Assembly (NCBI RefSeq): GCF_024323335.1 | Contig: NC_066584.1 | Location: 421,267,819-421,331,818, forward strand | Origin: Lathyrus oleraceus | Taxonomy: Eukaryota; Streptophyta; Magnoliopsida; Fabales; Fabaceae | Direction: 5' to 3' | Length of the DNA stretch: 64,000 bases | In this document: one piece after another, positions 35,208 through 46,902 of the stretch | How positions within the stretch are numbered: position 1 is the first letter of the stretch | Layout: the number at the start of each line of letters is the position of its first letter | Notes under the pieces: model-generated | What the model was told of the DNA's origin: nothing | Databases searched by the model: none | What the model saw: the letters and a program-made list of their open reading frames with translations, nothing else | Program-made: the position numbers and the translations under genes

Positions 35208-38200
35208 TGTAAGACCCCAATTTTGACCCTAAGATCACTCATGCCATCTCAGCATATGCATTAGCGTTGGGATCACACCTTGGCATCCTTCTTACCCTTT
35301 ATTCACTAGGTTGGCATTGGGAGAGATCACCAAGCACTTTTGATTGTATTATACTTCATTTTTCATTATTTACTAACCAAAATACCAAAAATATGTCAAC
35401 ATATAGTTTGTTGCTTTTGTAGGTAGTGTGTGTGTGCTCACTTATGCTCTATTAAGCTCATATATAGGGTTTAAAATCTCAATGTAAAGAGCTTAATCAA
35501 GAAATGGTTCACGTTGGCTCTAAGTATCATATATGGATCCCCATGATCTTAACATGCTATTTTGATCAAGAAATCATCAAGAGTTTGGAGTTGGTTTACC
35601 TTGGAAACCCTAATCCATTTGGGTATCTTGTGTGACTTCTTCAATAAGTTTCTTCAACAATTGATAAAACATTTTAAGGGATACCTCACGTTACATCATC
35701 TTATGCATATATGATCGTCCATGAGTCCCAAAAGTCATGATAATATCAAGCTAGCAAGTTGGTTCAAGGTGGTTGACCAGAGAAAGTCAACTAGTTAAAA
35801 CTGGGGTTCCCTAGACCATATCTCCTACAATATTTGTCATATGAAAATGATACAATGAGAAACGTTACTTTAAATTACATTCCAAACAACTTTCATGTTG
35901 AGGTCAAGATCTAGGTTTGCTTGGAAAGTATTTTTTTATGATGAAAGATTATAGGTCATTCTGTTTGAACCCCAGTTTGGAACTCAACTTCCCAAGACCA
36001 TAACTTGCTCAATTTTTATGAGATGAAAGACGTTAAAATTGCATGATCGAATTCAAGATGTCTACTTCAACTTTTATGTTTGGAGGAAGTTCAAGTTCAA
36101 CTTGAAAATGCATGTGCCAAGAGGAAACATTATAGGTTATTTTGGACCATTACCATTGAATAAGTGATTTTCCTCAACTTCTAAAATGCATAACTCCTTG
36201 AAGAAAAATTCAAATGAGGTCAAATTTCTAACTGAGTTGAATAGGTTTGAAAGAGCTACAACTTTGATGAAGGAACATTTCTCATTTTAAGTCCATAGAA
36301 AAAGTTATTCAAGGTGGAAGAAGTGATCATTTGACTTGGGACTTAGCAAATTTTCAAATATGTTTGATTTCCCAAACTTCCACCTCAAATTTCATCATGA
36401 TCCAAGCTTCAAATGAAAACGTGTTCAACATGAAAGTTGTTCCCCTTGATCTCAACTTTCCAAAAAGTCCAAGATCATCGCATTTGGATTAAAATTCAGG
36501 GACTTGTGCATGGGTGTAAGTTAAAGCACCATTTGGATAATTTCAAGTTCCAATTTTCACACACATTTGCTTGAGCTTCTAACATGGTTTTAGCATGAAG
36601 TACAAACCTTTGGATCAAATTACATTTCCTCATGGTCCTGGTGCATGCCCATGCATCCATGCAAGAGTGGAATTCCAAATTTTCCAAAATTGGAAGTGTG
36701 TGGAAATCAATCTCATGGCCTATAAATAAGACCCTCATTGCTCATAATTAGGATCCTCTTGCCCAAGCTTCGATCCCCTTCATCCCAAACACCATTGAAA
36801 GGATAATCTTGAGGGTTTCTTGAGAAATCGAGTTTCAATTCTCATTCTGTTTTAGAATTGAAACTCCAAGAGTCCAAGCTTTTTAACCATCCAAATCATC
36901 TCCTGCAAGCTTTTAGGTTCAAGCCAAGACAAATTAGAAGCAAGACCAAGCTAATTTAAAGCTCCTCGAAGGTGAGATTTCAGAAACTTTTCTTCTTCGA
37001 TTCACCCTCGTTTCGCATCCATTTTGATTGATTGTTGGTTTGCTGAAGTCCTACCAATGTAGGCAATAAGATTGAGTTTCTTTCAGGTCAAATCGAAATA
37101 ACTCGGTTCATGATCCTCAAAATTCAAATCCCTGTGTCTCTTGATATACTTGGAATTGGAGAAAATTGAGGCCAGATTCGAACTCCTGAGCATTTTTTCT
37201 TTGAATCCATGTCTTTCTTTTTCATTTTGGTGGAGGTTGGTGGTGGACCAGTCCGGTGAGGTCCACCGAAGAAGACAGACGAAGCCCTAGCTCTGGTGCT
37301 GTGGTGGCGTGCTCATATCCATCAGATCTTCTCTCCATCTTCTAATCTCATGTGTTGCTTTTTAATTACCACGCGTGTGTTTTAGTTGACCAAGGCACAT
37401 GTGGAATGCGTTTTTATTGCCATCTGATCTGCCACCTCAATTAATGAGGGAGATCAGATGGTTCTCATTTTTTTGAATTTCTATTTATTTCATTTAATTG
37501 GTTATTTTTAATTAATTCATATTAATTTCATTATTGATCCAAAAAATATGGGACTTTCACCAAAAAAATTCAAATATTTTCCTCTTTCATTTTCTGAATT
37601 AAAATCATTTTTTGGATTAATATTGATATTTTTCATGATTTAATTGTTTTGTGCATATTTTTAATTGTTTAAAATTACTTCTGTCTTTTCAAAAATTATG
37701 ATTTTTTTTGTCTAAAGTCCTTTGACCTTCATTGACCTAGGATAAATCTCTTGGACATTTATTTGGTGTTTTGAAGAGGTTTTTCGTTTTTGATCAAACA
37801 TAATTCAGTTTAAAGGCATTTTAATTTGATTTTTAATTGATTAATTGTGTATAAATTGTGTTGAGCCATTTTTACTGACTTGTGAAGTTTGACTATGTGT
37901 TTGGGCCTTGTTCAAGGTTGATTTGACTTTTGTTGGATTAAAATCATTGGATTTAGGGGATTGATGAAATGTACATTTCATCTCCCAAAATGAATGAATG
38001 ATTTTAATTTGATAAAATTCCTCCCATGACCAATTTGTGTTTGTCTCATCTCCCTTCCATCTTCATCTTCAATCCCATTCTATCTCATCCATTCCATTGA
38101 CCAATAACATCGTAATATCCTAAGGCTAATTGGTTTATCAATGACTTATGTTAGATGAACTAATACAAGTATGGATGAGATTAGGTCCATCCTTTGACCA

Positions 38201-39943
38201 TTTTCTTTTTGAGTGTGATATGTTTTAGGAGTGTGGTTCATTATACCATATCTCTAACATGCATTAGTACCTAAATTTCTATTCCCCGACCTCAGATAGT
38301 TGAGACTTCTACATAAGTCCAATTACGATTGCTTAACATAGTGCTGAATTTTGACCCAAAAGGCATAGAATTCTAGTAAGTGGGATTGTTAGTCTCCCCC
38401 CTTTCATTGTATTGTGTGGAAACTTGGCCTTTTTTCCTTCCTTTGGAAGATGTCTTGGTTCAAGGATCCATGCTTATGAATAGAGGGTTGAGTGTTCTCC
38501 AAAGAATTACTTAATCAATTAAAAAGAAAAGCACCACTATCATTTAATCAACTAACATTTGACTAAATTTTACTCTTATTCCTTTTAATTTCAAGCCATT
38601 TACTTTATGTCTTTTAAATTCAAGTCATTTAACATTTCATTTGCCATTTACACATCATTTAACTTGTTTATGTTTATGTCATTTTCCCTTCGCTCATTTG
38701 AGCCATATATTATGTTTGTATATATTTGTTTGTGTATCTTGGTTGTGTTTGTGGTCTTAGGACCTTAAAATACTTAATAAACAACAAAAAACCCTAAAAA
38801 AATTGTGTGGACTATTGGATTTAGAATTAGGCAACATTCCCTATGCAAAAGGATTTGGCCAATGCCAATATTTCTGAAACCAAGTCATTATGAATTGAGC
38901 TTCCATCTGATGCAAGTATTGGGATCCACTTGAGTTTATCTGCTACATGGTCTTGATGTAACTGTCACTTTGAACCTGTGTCTAATGCCTTATTCTGAGC
39001 TAATCAAGGAGTAAGTCATCTGATATATGAGAATATAAAGAAGACTGTTAGCTATGAAGTTTCTTGCTTGGACATGGCTATCTTTATTTGATGCCTTGCT
39101 CTTCGTCTTGCTACTTGTTTATTGATATTGCTTGATTCTAAAGTCCAAAGGAAAAATGGGTTTCTATATGACATTCTGGTCTATTGGATTGCATCCCATT
39201 GGTCAGATCTTTTCAACTCTTAACTTTTAATTTTTTGCTTAGGATTAGTCTCTTCATCTCCTCCCACTTCTTAAATTTAAAATCTCTCCCCCCTTTCAAA
39301 ATCTCCTTTGCTTATTGATTTCTAAACTTAGACTCTATTGCAAATTATAAACTTTGGCCTTATGTCATTGCATTTTAAAACTTTTTTCTTAATCAAACTT
39401 ACAAATGAACTTAACCATATTTGACTGAAAATTTAAAAAAAAACAAAAAGAACTAACACTCATTCAAACTCTTTTAGGCCCTTCGTGTCTCTTTTAAATC
39501 TAAACTTTTATTAAAAGCAATCCACTCATTTTGTAATTGATACCACGAACTACGAGGTTTTGATCCCTCATTTTATGTTGGTATGTAGGCACAAGTCCGA
39601 AGGTCTTGTCAAACACAAAAATATAACTAATGAATAATTTTCTCATCCCCACACTCTATTTTTTGCAAACATCATTTTTTTACCAAACACACATACACAC
39701 ATAAAAAAGGGCTCCCAGGGAGTACGTAGGACACTTTGGGTGCTAACACCTTCCCACTGTGTAATCAACCCCCTTACCTGTAATCTCTGACATTTTATTA
39801 GTTTTGATTTGAAAACTTCTTATCTTTGGGTTTTGTTCATACTTTTCCCTTTTCCTTTGGAAACAATAAAAGTGCGATGGCGACTCTGGTTTTGTTGACG
39901 TTAAGTTTATCCATAGCTTAATGGTCATGAATTTACCGGTACA
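35208..39943 (+). repeat. Ogre-B 5' LTR
   Basis: Starts TGTAAGACCCCAATTTTG and ends TTTACCGGTACA, 4736 bases. A TATA box is at 36721. A palindromic GGTGGACC/GGTCCACC pair is at 37242-37249 and 37260-37267, and an 11-base inverted repeat at 37420-37430 and 37451-37461. Confidence 0.93.
36721..36728 (+). promoter_or_regulatory. TATA box of Ogre-B LTR
   Basis: TATAAATA lies 1513 bases from the LTR start, after GGCC. The conserved position across five LTRs supports it. Confidence 0.6.
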
Positions 39944-39952
39944 GAAATTAAG

Positions 39953-39970
39953 TGGCGAATCTGCTGGGGA
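39953..39970 (+). other. Primer-binding site of Ogre-B
   Basis: TGGCGAATCTGCTGGGGA, nine bases after the LTR end and one base different from the Ogre-C site. The Ogre primer is described as tRNA-Arg. Confidence 0.83.
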
Positions 39971-40822
39971 GTAGTCTCTAGTGGGTTTAACCTACTTTTT
40001 TATGTTTATATAATTGTATATTTTATGTTTGTATATTTGTTTGTATGATATAATCTGCTTGTTGTGCTTGGTAATCTCTGAGTGGTGAGATAAGTTCTAA
40101 CCCAAACTTGAGTGCAATTAAGATAGGAGGATGGTATAGTCATGTTCGACTTATGTGGAGTAGTCCTTAACAAGTTCGCATGAGAACGATCTACTCAATG
40201 GAGACCCTTTTGGAATTACTGATGTCACAGAAGTTATTTGTGGATAGGAATTGATTTCTCTAATTTAGGGTCCGAGAAGCTGAGGACCGTAGAAAATTTA
40301 ACCCAACTGGGCCTATTTAGGACGTAGTGCGGAGATTGTTCAGGTGTAGACTTGATAACAGTTGTTACGTGATACTACACTCAGACGAGTTTCTCTTGAG
40401 AATATTATGGGTTGATGAGTCAGTCATCCTAACCTGTAATATCTGATAGATGGAGTTAAGACTCTGGGAACTTCTTAGAACATGATCTACAGGTTTTTAT
40501 CCTTAGTACACTCCTTTGGAATGGTTCTTAACTTGACTCCATGCTCGTGACTCACAACAAACCCTTGATTCTTGGTTGATCCAATCATGTCTTGTCAATA
40601 TCAATGGAACTTGGGTGTTGATAAGGTGAGAACCATAATCCACCAAAATGGATGGTTGATCTTGACAATGACTTGATTCATCCCTTGACCTTTGTTTGTT
40701 TGCCTTATGTGTGATCCCTTATTTGTGATTGTTATATTCATGCGTTCATGCACATCATAACATTCATCACACGAAAAATAGCTTCAAGGAACTAAGGTTT
40801 TATTTGCAAATATTTTTAGACC
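39971..40822 (+). mobile_element. Ogre-B 5' leader
   Basis: An 852-base noncoding leader matching those of Ogre-A and Ogre-F closely and that of Ogre-C more distantly. No conserved frame. Probably holds packaging or translation signals (inference). Confidence 0.8.
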
Positions 40823-42333
40823 ATGGATTATGGATGAAGGAACACTAAGAAGTACAGTTTCAAATGTCCCGATTTGAAAGATCTAAAGAAGCTATCATCT
40901 TTTGTATTAGATCCCTTGGACTTTAAGCAATGTCATGGGAAGCTTGTATCTGTGTTATCTGCCGATGTGGTTGAAAGACTCTTGAGTGTGTTGGTTCAGT
41001 TTTATGATCCTCTCTACCGGTGCTTCACTTTTCCCGATTATTAGCTCGTGCATACGTTAGAGGAGTACACTCATCTCTTGAGAATACCTGTTTCTAGAAA
41101 GCTAACTTTTAGTGGGTTGGAGGAGATTCCCATATCTCATATTATAGCTGAAGCTCTTCATCTGAAGAAGCCTGAGATTGAGGCTCATTGGGTGAAGAAA
41201 GGAGGAATGTTTGGGTTGACTTTTGAGATTCTCATTGCGAAAGCTACTGCTTTTTCTCAAGCCGCTAGTGTGGATGCTTTTGAAGCCATCTTTGTGTTGC
41301 TCATCTATGGTTTGGCTTTGTTCCCTAACATCGATGGTCTTGTTGATGTTAACGCCATTAGAATTTTCTTGGTTGGAAATCCTGTGCCTACTATGTTGGG
41401 TGATATGTACTTCTCTTTGCATCTAAGGAATTCTAAAGGTGGTGGAACTATTGTGTGTTGTGTTCCTCTTTTGTACAACTGGTTTATTTTGCACTTGCGT
41501 CAGACGCCTGCTTTTGTGGAGAACAAACAATGTCTACAGTAGTCTAGAGACTTATGTCTCTCACTAATGATGATATAGTTTGGTGTGACTCTGCATTGAG
41601 TAGCTTGGATATTATTAGTAGTTATGGTGAATTCTCTAATGTGCCTCTCGTTGGTACACAATGAGGAATCAACTACAACCCTGCTTTAGCTCGTCGTCAA
41701 CTTAGGTTCCCCTTGAGAGACAAACCTAATAACACTCAGTTAGAAGGTCTTTCCTATCAAGAGGGTAATTATCCCAAACATTTAAAGCATAAGATGGCAC
41801 ATGCTTGGCATAATGTGCATAAGAAAGGAAGATTCGAGCTTGGTCTGTGCAACTGTGTAGCTTTGGAAGCTTACACTCTTTGGGTGAAGAAGAGAGCTTT
41901 GGAGTTGAAGATGCGTTATGCTTGTGAGAAACCTATGTCTATGGTTGAGGCTGAGACATTAACTCTCCCTAACCAAGATGTAGAAGAGTTGGAAGATGCA
42001 CTCTCCAAGATGAAGCAAGAAAAGGATATGTGGGAGGAGTGGTTCCGTGCTTTGAGCCAAAAGCATGAGGAGTTGTAGCTTGAGTCACAGGATAAAGACG
42101 CGCTTATTGAACTTCTTGAAGACCGAGCAGTGAAGAGACAGAGAGAGCCAGAGGGTCCATCTTCCTCTAGTATGCCTCATCCTTTCGGTGCTTGGAAGAA
42201 GATTGTTGATCAGCTTGTCCTTGAGAAGGCTCAGATGAAGACTTCTTTTGAGTCTGAGATATGACGCATCCGAAGGATGTAAGTGCCAGCAGCTAGATCA
42301 TCTGATACTGTTGTTAGGGGATCCTTAGGATGA
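40823..42333 (+). pseudogene. Ogre ORF1 (Ogre-B)
   Basis: The start ATG at 40823 is aligned to the other ORF1 starts. Codon 5 is TGA here, where Ogre-A and Ogre-F have CGA. Conserved text: KLSSFVLDPLDF, DVNAIRIFLVGNPVPTMLGD and GEFSNVPLVG, then in another frame VALEAYTLWVKK and a coiled-coil tail (LEDALSKMKQEKDMWEEW). Other stops: 41042 (Q expected), 41540 (W expected) and 42076. A frameshift lies between 41542 and 41713. The terminal TGA is 42331-42333, at the same place as in Ogre-E. The product would be about 500 residues of unknown function, resembling legume DUF7745 proteins. Confidence 0.83.
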
Positions 42334-42550
42334 TTAGTCTCCTTTTCTCTTGTATTTGTATTTTGGTTTCTGAAATTGTACTCAGTGTAATCCTTCCAAA
42401 TTATATGAATAAAAGAGTTTTTTATGGTCAATCAAATTATTATTGTTGTTATTATATATTTGCAAATAAAATAGTACGTTCCTTGAACATAAAAACAAAC
42501 AAAACATTGCATTTCATGCATCATTTGCATGAATAGGTTTCTTCTGCCGG

Positions 42551-44690
42551 ATGTCTTATCGATTATTCTTCTGTGCTTCAGTCAAGCTGACTCACCGATA
42601 CATCACTCACGCCAATCAACCGAGAATCATGGAACATTTGGAGAAAGAGAACCGAGAGCTGAAGGATGAGATTGCTCGCCTGACCGCTATGATGGAGTCT
42701 GTCCTAACTGCTCATAATCAACCTTCTCCAACTCCTGTAACTCCTCCTCCTCAGAGGATTGTCATCTCAGAGGTTGCTGCCTCAACTGTGCCTGCTACTC
42801 AATATGGTCTATCTATGTCTGTTGGGTTCCCGTGGCGGATGCCACTGAATTTTTTGCCTGAAGGGTTTGCGCCTACTTCTGCTTCCATGCCAGCATCTAG
42901 CCCGATCATGTTTGTGCCGCCTCCAGTTGTTCACACTTTGCCTCGTGTTGAGGACACCATCTACCATTCTGAGCCGTATGAGGGCCCTGATGTTTATGAG
43001 AAGATGGATGATATAAAGGATCAGTTCCTTGAGCTGCGAAAGGAATTTAAAACTCTGAGAGGTAAGGACTTGTTCGGTAAGAGTGTTGTTGAACTTTGCT
43101 TAGTACCGAATGTCAAGATCCCAATGAAGTTCAAAGTCCCTGACTTTGAAAAGTATAAGGGAAATACCTGTCCGCTGAGCCACCTCGTCATGTATGCCAG
43201 GAAAATGTCAACGCAAACTGATAATGATCAGCTACTGATTCATTACATCCAAGATAGTCTAACCGATGCCATTTTGAGGTGGTACATGGGGATAAATAGT
43301 GCAAGTGTTCGCACATTTAATGATTTGGGTGAAACTTGCGTGAAGCAGTATAAGTACGACGTGGACATGGCGCCTGATAGAGACCAGCTGAGGTCTATGT
43401 CTCAGAAGGATAAATAAACATTTAAAGAGTATGCCAAGAGATGGAGAGAGCTTGTTGCTTAGATCAATCCTCCGTTGGAAGAGAAAGAGATGACCAAGAT
43501 TTTCCTTAAGACCCTAGGTTCGTTTTATTACGAGCGCATGGTTGCTAGTGCCCTAGTGATTTTACCAAAATGTTAAACATGGGGATAAGATTAGAAGAAG
43601 GAGTCCGAGAGGGATATTTGTCTAAGGAAGAGGTGTCATCAAGAAATAAATATGGAAGCAATTTCGCTAGAAAGAAGGAAGATGAGACCAATGCAGTGTC
43701 AGTAGAGAGGAAGAGAAGGCCTCATATCAAAAGAAATTCACAACCGCGTCAGCATCATCACCAAGTTTCATAAGTTATTCCAGTATTTTCAAACAATCAA
43801 TCAATGCCAGTTCAACAACAACGTCAACAACAACCGCAACAAAGAAGAAACAACTACAACAATAACACCCATAATCAACAACAACAACAACAACAACAGA
43901 ATTTCGAGAGGAAGAAGGTCTCTTTTGACCCCATTCCTTTGCCGTATGCCTAATTGTATCCATCTCTGGTTCTCAAGAACCTCCTCCAACCAAGAAATCC
44001 TCCTCAAATTCCAGAGCCACTTCCGTGGTGGTATAAGCCGGAAGTCCGTTATGCCTTTCATCAAGGAGCTCCTAGCCATGATATTGAAAACTGATACCCG
44101 TTGAAGTATGAGGTCTAGAAGCTTGTAAAGAGTGGGATAATGTCCTTTGAGGACCGTGCACCAAACATAAAAGCCAATCCTTTTCCCGCGCATGGTAATT
44201 CCTCTGTTAATATGGTAGATGGATGTCCAGGAAGTTTCCGAGTGTTCGATGTGCGAAGTATTCTTCTATCCTTGGTAAAGATGCATAAGACCCTGTGTAC
44301 CATCAGTGATTGTGAGCACGGCCATGAGAGTTGTGCACTCTACAGTGTAAACCCCCGTGGGTGTTCAATCGTCAAGAGAGATATCTAGAAGTTGATGGGT
44401 GAGAATGTAATCCAGATTCAACAATCGAGGGATATAGATGATGTGAATGTAATAGTACCAGTGTTTAAAACCCCTGAGCGGGTAGTGATTCAGTTTCATA
44501 GCAGCAACAATAACAGCGTCAATAGATCAGTATCGCCGTTAGTGATATGGTTAGCGGACCATGTCCCGTATGCATCCGATAGAGATGTTTCATACCAATA
44601 TAATGCTACAATGGTAGAGAGCGGTCAAGAGGTTTTGTTGCGTATGACCAACTTTGTTGTAAATAATGCTGATGTTACGAAGGTGACCCA
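42551..44690 (+). pseudogene. Ogre gag (Ogre-B)
   Basis: The ATG at 42551 (MSYRLFFCASVKLTHRY) opens 288 codons without a stop: coiled coil (EHLEKENRELKDEI), Pro-rich linker, and capsid region (DFEKYKGNTCPLSHLVMYAR, LRWYMGINSASV). Stops and shifts follow: TAA at 43415, TAG near 43459 (Q expected), and a one-base loss near 43550 that moves the frame. A Gln/Asn-rich tract lies at about 43810-43900. The zinc-knuckle region near 44050-44095 is damaged: the first Cys is Tyr and the last is a stop. Another frameshift near 44690 leads into protease. Confidence 0.85.
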
Positions 44691-44696
44691 TAACGG

Positions 44697-45892
44697 TTGT
44701 TTGGACCTGTCTTTTCAAAAGAGGTGATAGAAGATGTATTTGTTGGTAAGAAGGTTGAGGTACCTGTAGTAAATCCGATTAGTGCTCCAATGTGTCAGTC
44801 TGGCGAGTCCAGCAAATTGAAGCATAACGATGATGATGAGATACTAAGATTGATAAAGAAGAGTGAATTTAATTTGGTGGAGCAGCTGCTCCAAACTCCC
44901 TTGAAGATTTCAGTGTTGTCTATGCTCATGAATTCTGAAGCGCACAGAGAAGCACTACAAAGAGTGTTGGAGCAAGCTTACGACGAGCATGATGTAACGG
45001 TGGATCAGTTTGACCATATTGCGGCTAACAGTACTTCCTTCAACAACTTGAGCTTTTGTGATGAAGAACTTCCCGAGGAGGGTAGAAATCATAATTTGGC
45101 GCTACACCATTCAATAAATTGTAAGGAGGACGCTCTGTCCAATGTGTTGGTCGATACTGGTTCGTCTTTGAATATACTCCCCAAATCAACTCTGTCAAGG
45201 TTATCCTATCAAGGTGCCCCGATGAGGTACAGTGGCGTGATCGTTAAAGCTTTTGATGGTTCTCGCAAGACTGTTATAGGAGAAGTGGACCTTATAGTTA
45301 AGATAGCTCCAATTGATTTCCAAATTACTTTTCAAGTGTTGGATATGCACCCGACCTACAACTCTATATTAGGAAGGCCATGGATTCATGAAGCAGGAGC
45401 AGTGATGTCAACTTTGCACCAAAAACTGAAATTTGTGAAGAATGACAAGCTTGTCATCATGGGTGGAGAGAAAGCGCTTTTGGTGAGCCATTTGTCATCC
45501 TTTTCATATGTTGAAGCCGAGGAGGAGGTTCGAACCCCGTTGCATGATCTATCTATTGCTGAAGTAAAGAAAGATGGGGCACCTATGTCCTCTTCCAAAG
45601 ATGCACATAAAATTGTTGAAGATGGCAGTAGTAATCAGTGGGGGCGTATGGTAGAGGTCGCCGAGAACAAGAATAAAGCCGATTTAGGATTCCAGTGAGG
45701 GTTGTCTTATGCTAAAGCTGAAGATATGCGGCCGAGTTTCCGTAGTAGAGGGTTCATCAATGGTAATGAACAATACTCAACTGCCGTGATAGAGGGTGAT
45801 GAAGAGGAAGACTGCACCGATTTTGTGACGCTTGGAAAGGCTTGCAACAATTGGGTTGCTGTTGATGTTCCTGTTATTGTCCATCCCTCTAA
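44697..45892 (+). pseudogene. Ogre protease region (Ogre-B)
   Basis: A 333-codon open stretch ends at 45698. The aspartic protease triplet D-T-G is intact at 45153-45161 (VLVDTGSSLNILPK), followed by VIVKAFDGSRKTVIGEVDL and SILGRPWIHEAGA. A TGA at 45696 stands where Ogre-E has CAA (FQQG). The exon ends at 45892 within HPSK, right before a GT donor. This is the best-preserved complete protease domain in the window. Confidence 0.87.
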
Positions 45893-46147
45893 GTAATTTG
45901 TTTTCATTATTTTAAGAAAAATCATTCTCCTATGCCTAAGGGAGAAGTGAACATTGTTGGGCATTTCTCAATTATCATTAATAAAATGCAATTTTATTCA
46001 TCCGCATCTATGGTGTTTTTATTTTTACTTTTTCCTTTTCTGAAAAATGGTAATCACAAAAAACATAAGTAAATAATAATTGTCCATCTGCATAATATTT
46101 GTTCACAATTCACTTCTCTAAAACCAAAATATCGAATCATGATGCAG
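45893..46147 (+). other. Putative intron between protease and RT (Ogre-B)
   Basis: Donor GTAATT at 45893 and acceptor GATGCAG ending at 46147, 255 bases, AT-rich and stop-filled. Joining the ends gives S-K-L-V-S-K without a frame change. The same length and borders are seen in Ogre-E. Confidence 0.8.
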
Positions 46148-46902
46148 GTTGGTTTCCAAACCCATTGAATACAATGATCCTACTCCCTCTCGAAACTTTG
46201 AGTTTCCTATGTTTGAGGTTGAGGAAGAAACTGATGAAGAAGTATCTGATGAATTGTCTCGTCTACTTCAGCATGAGGAAAAAGCCATTCAGCCATTCTA
46301 AGAGTAGATTGAGTTAGTCAATTAGGGTTCAGAAGATGATGCGAAGGAAGTCAAGATTGGGTCTCAACTGTGTCCGGAGGTTAGGGTTGATTGATCTTCT
46401 TCGAGAGTATTCAAATGTATTTTCTTGGTCCTATCAAGACATGCCTGGTTTGGATTCTGAGATTATGGAGCATAAACTATCGTTGAAGCCTGAATGCCTG
46501 CCAGTCAAGCAGAAGTTGAGGAGGACTCATCCTGATATGGTAGTGAAAATCAAAGAAGAAGTGCAAAAGAAGATCGATGCCAGTTTCCTTGTTACTGCTG
46601 AGTATCCGCAGTGGGTGGCCAATATCGTGCATGTTCCTAAGAAAGATGGAAAAGTCTGTATGTGTGTTGATTATAGAGATTTGAACAAAGCTAGTCTGAA
46701 AGATGATTTTCCTCTACCACACATTGATATGTTGGTAGATAATACAGCTAAATTCAAAGTCTTTTCATTTATGGATGGACTTTCCGATTATAATCAGATC
46801 AAAATGGCACCCGAAGATATTGAGAAGACCACATTCATTACACCCTGGGGAACATTCTATTATAGAGTGATGCCTTTCGATCTAAAGAATGCTGGTGCAA
46901 CT
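46148..46902 (+). pseudogene. Ogre RT, N-terminal part (Ogre-B)
   Basis: Begins VSKPIEYNDP and carries an acidic spacer, then the RT entry (VPKKDGKVCMCVDYRDLNK, FSFMDGLSDYNQIKM). TAA and TAG stops fall at about 46299 and 46305 (E and Q in Ogre-E), TAG at about 46323, and a small deletion with frameshift near 46385. It is cut at 46902 by the LTR of Ogre-C, before the YVDD active site. It cannot encode a working enzyme. Confidence 0.85.

Larger units (their letters stand above)
35208..46902 (+). mobile_element. Ogre-B: Ogre retrotransposon, interrupted in RT
   Basis: Contains 5' LTR, PBS, leader, ORF1, gag, protease, intron and the first part of RT, all in plus orientation. RT text stops after KNAGAT at 46902, where the LTR of Ogre-C begins. 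The remaining RT, integrase and 3' LTR are outside the window, beyond the nested insertions. It inserted into the minus LTR-like segment at 35207. Confidence 0.9.
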
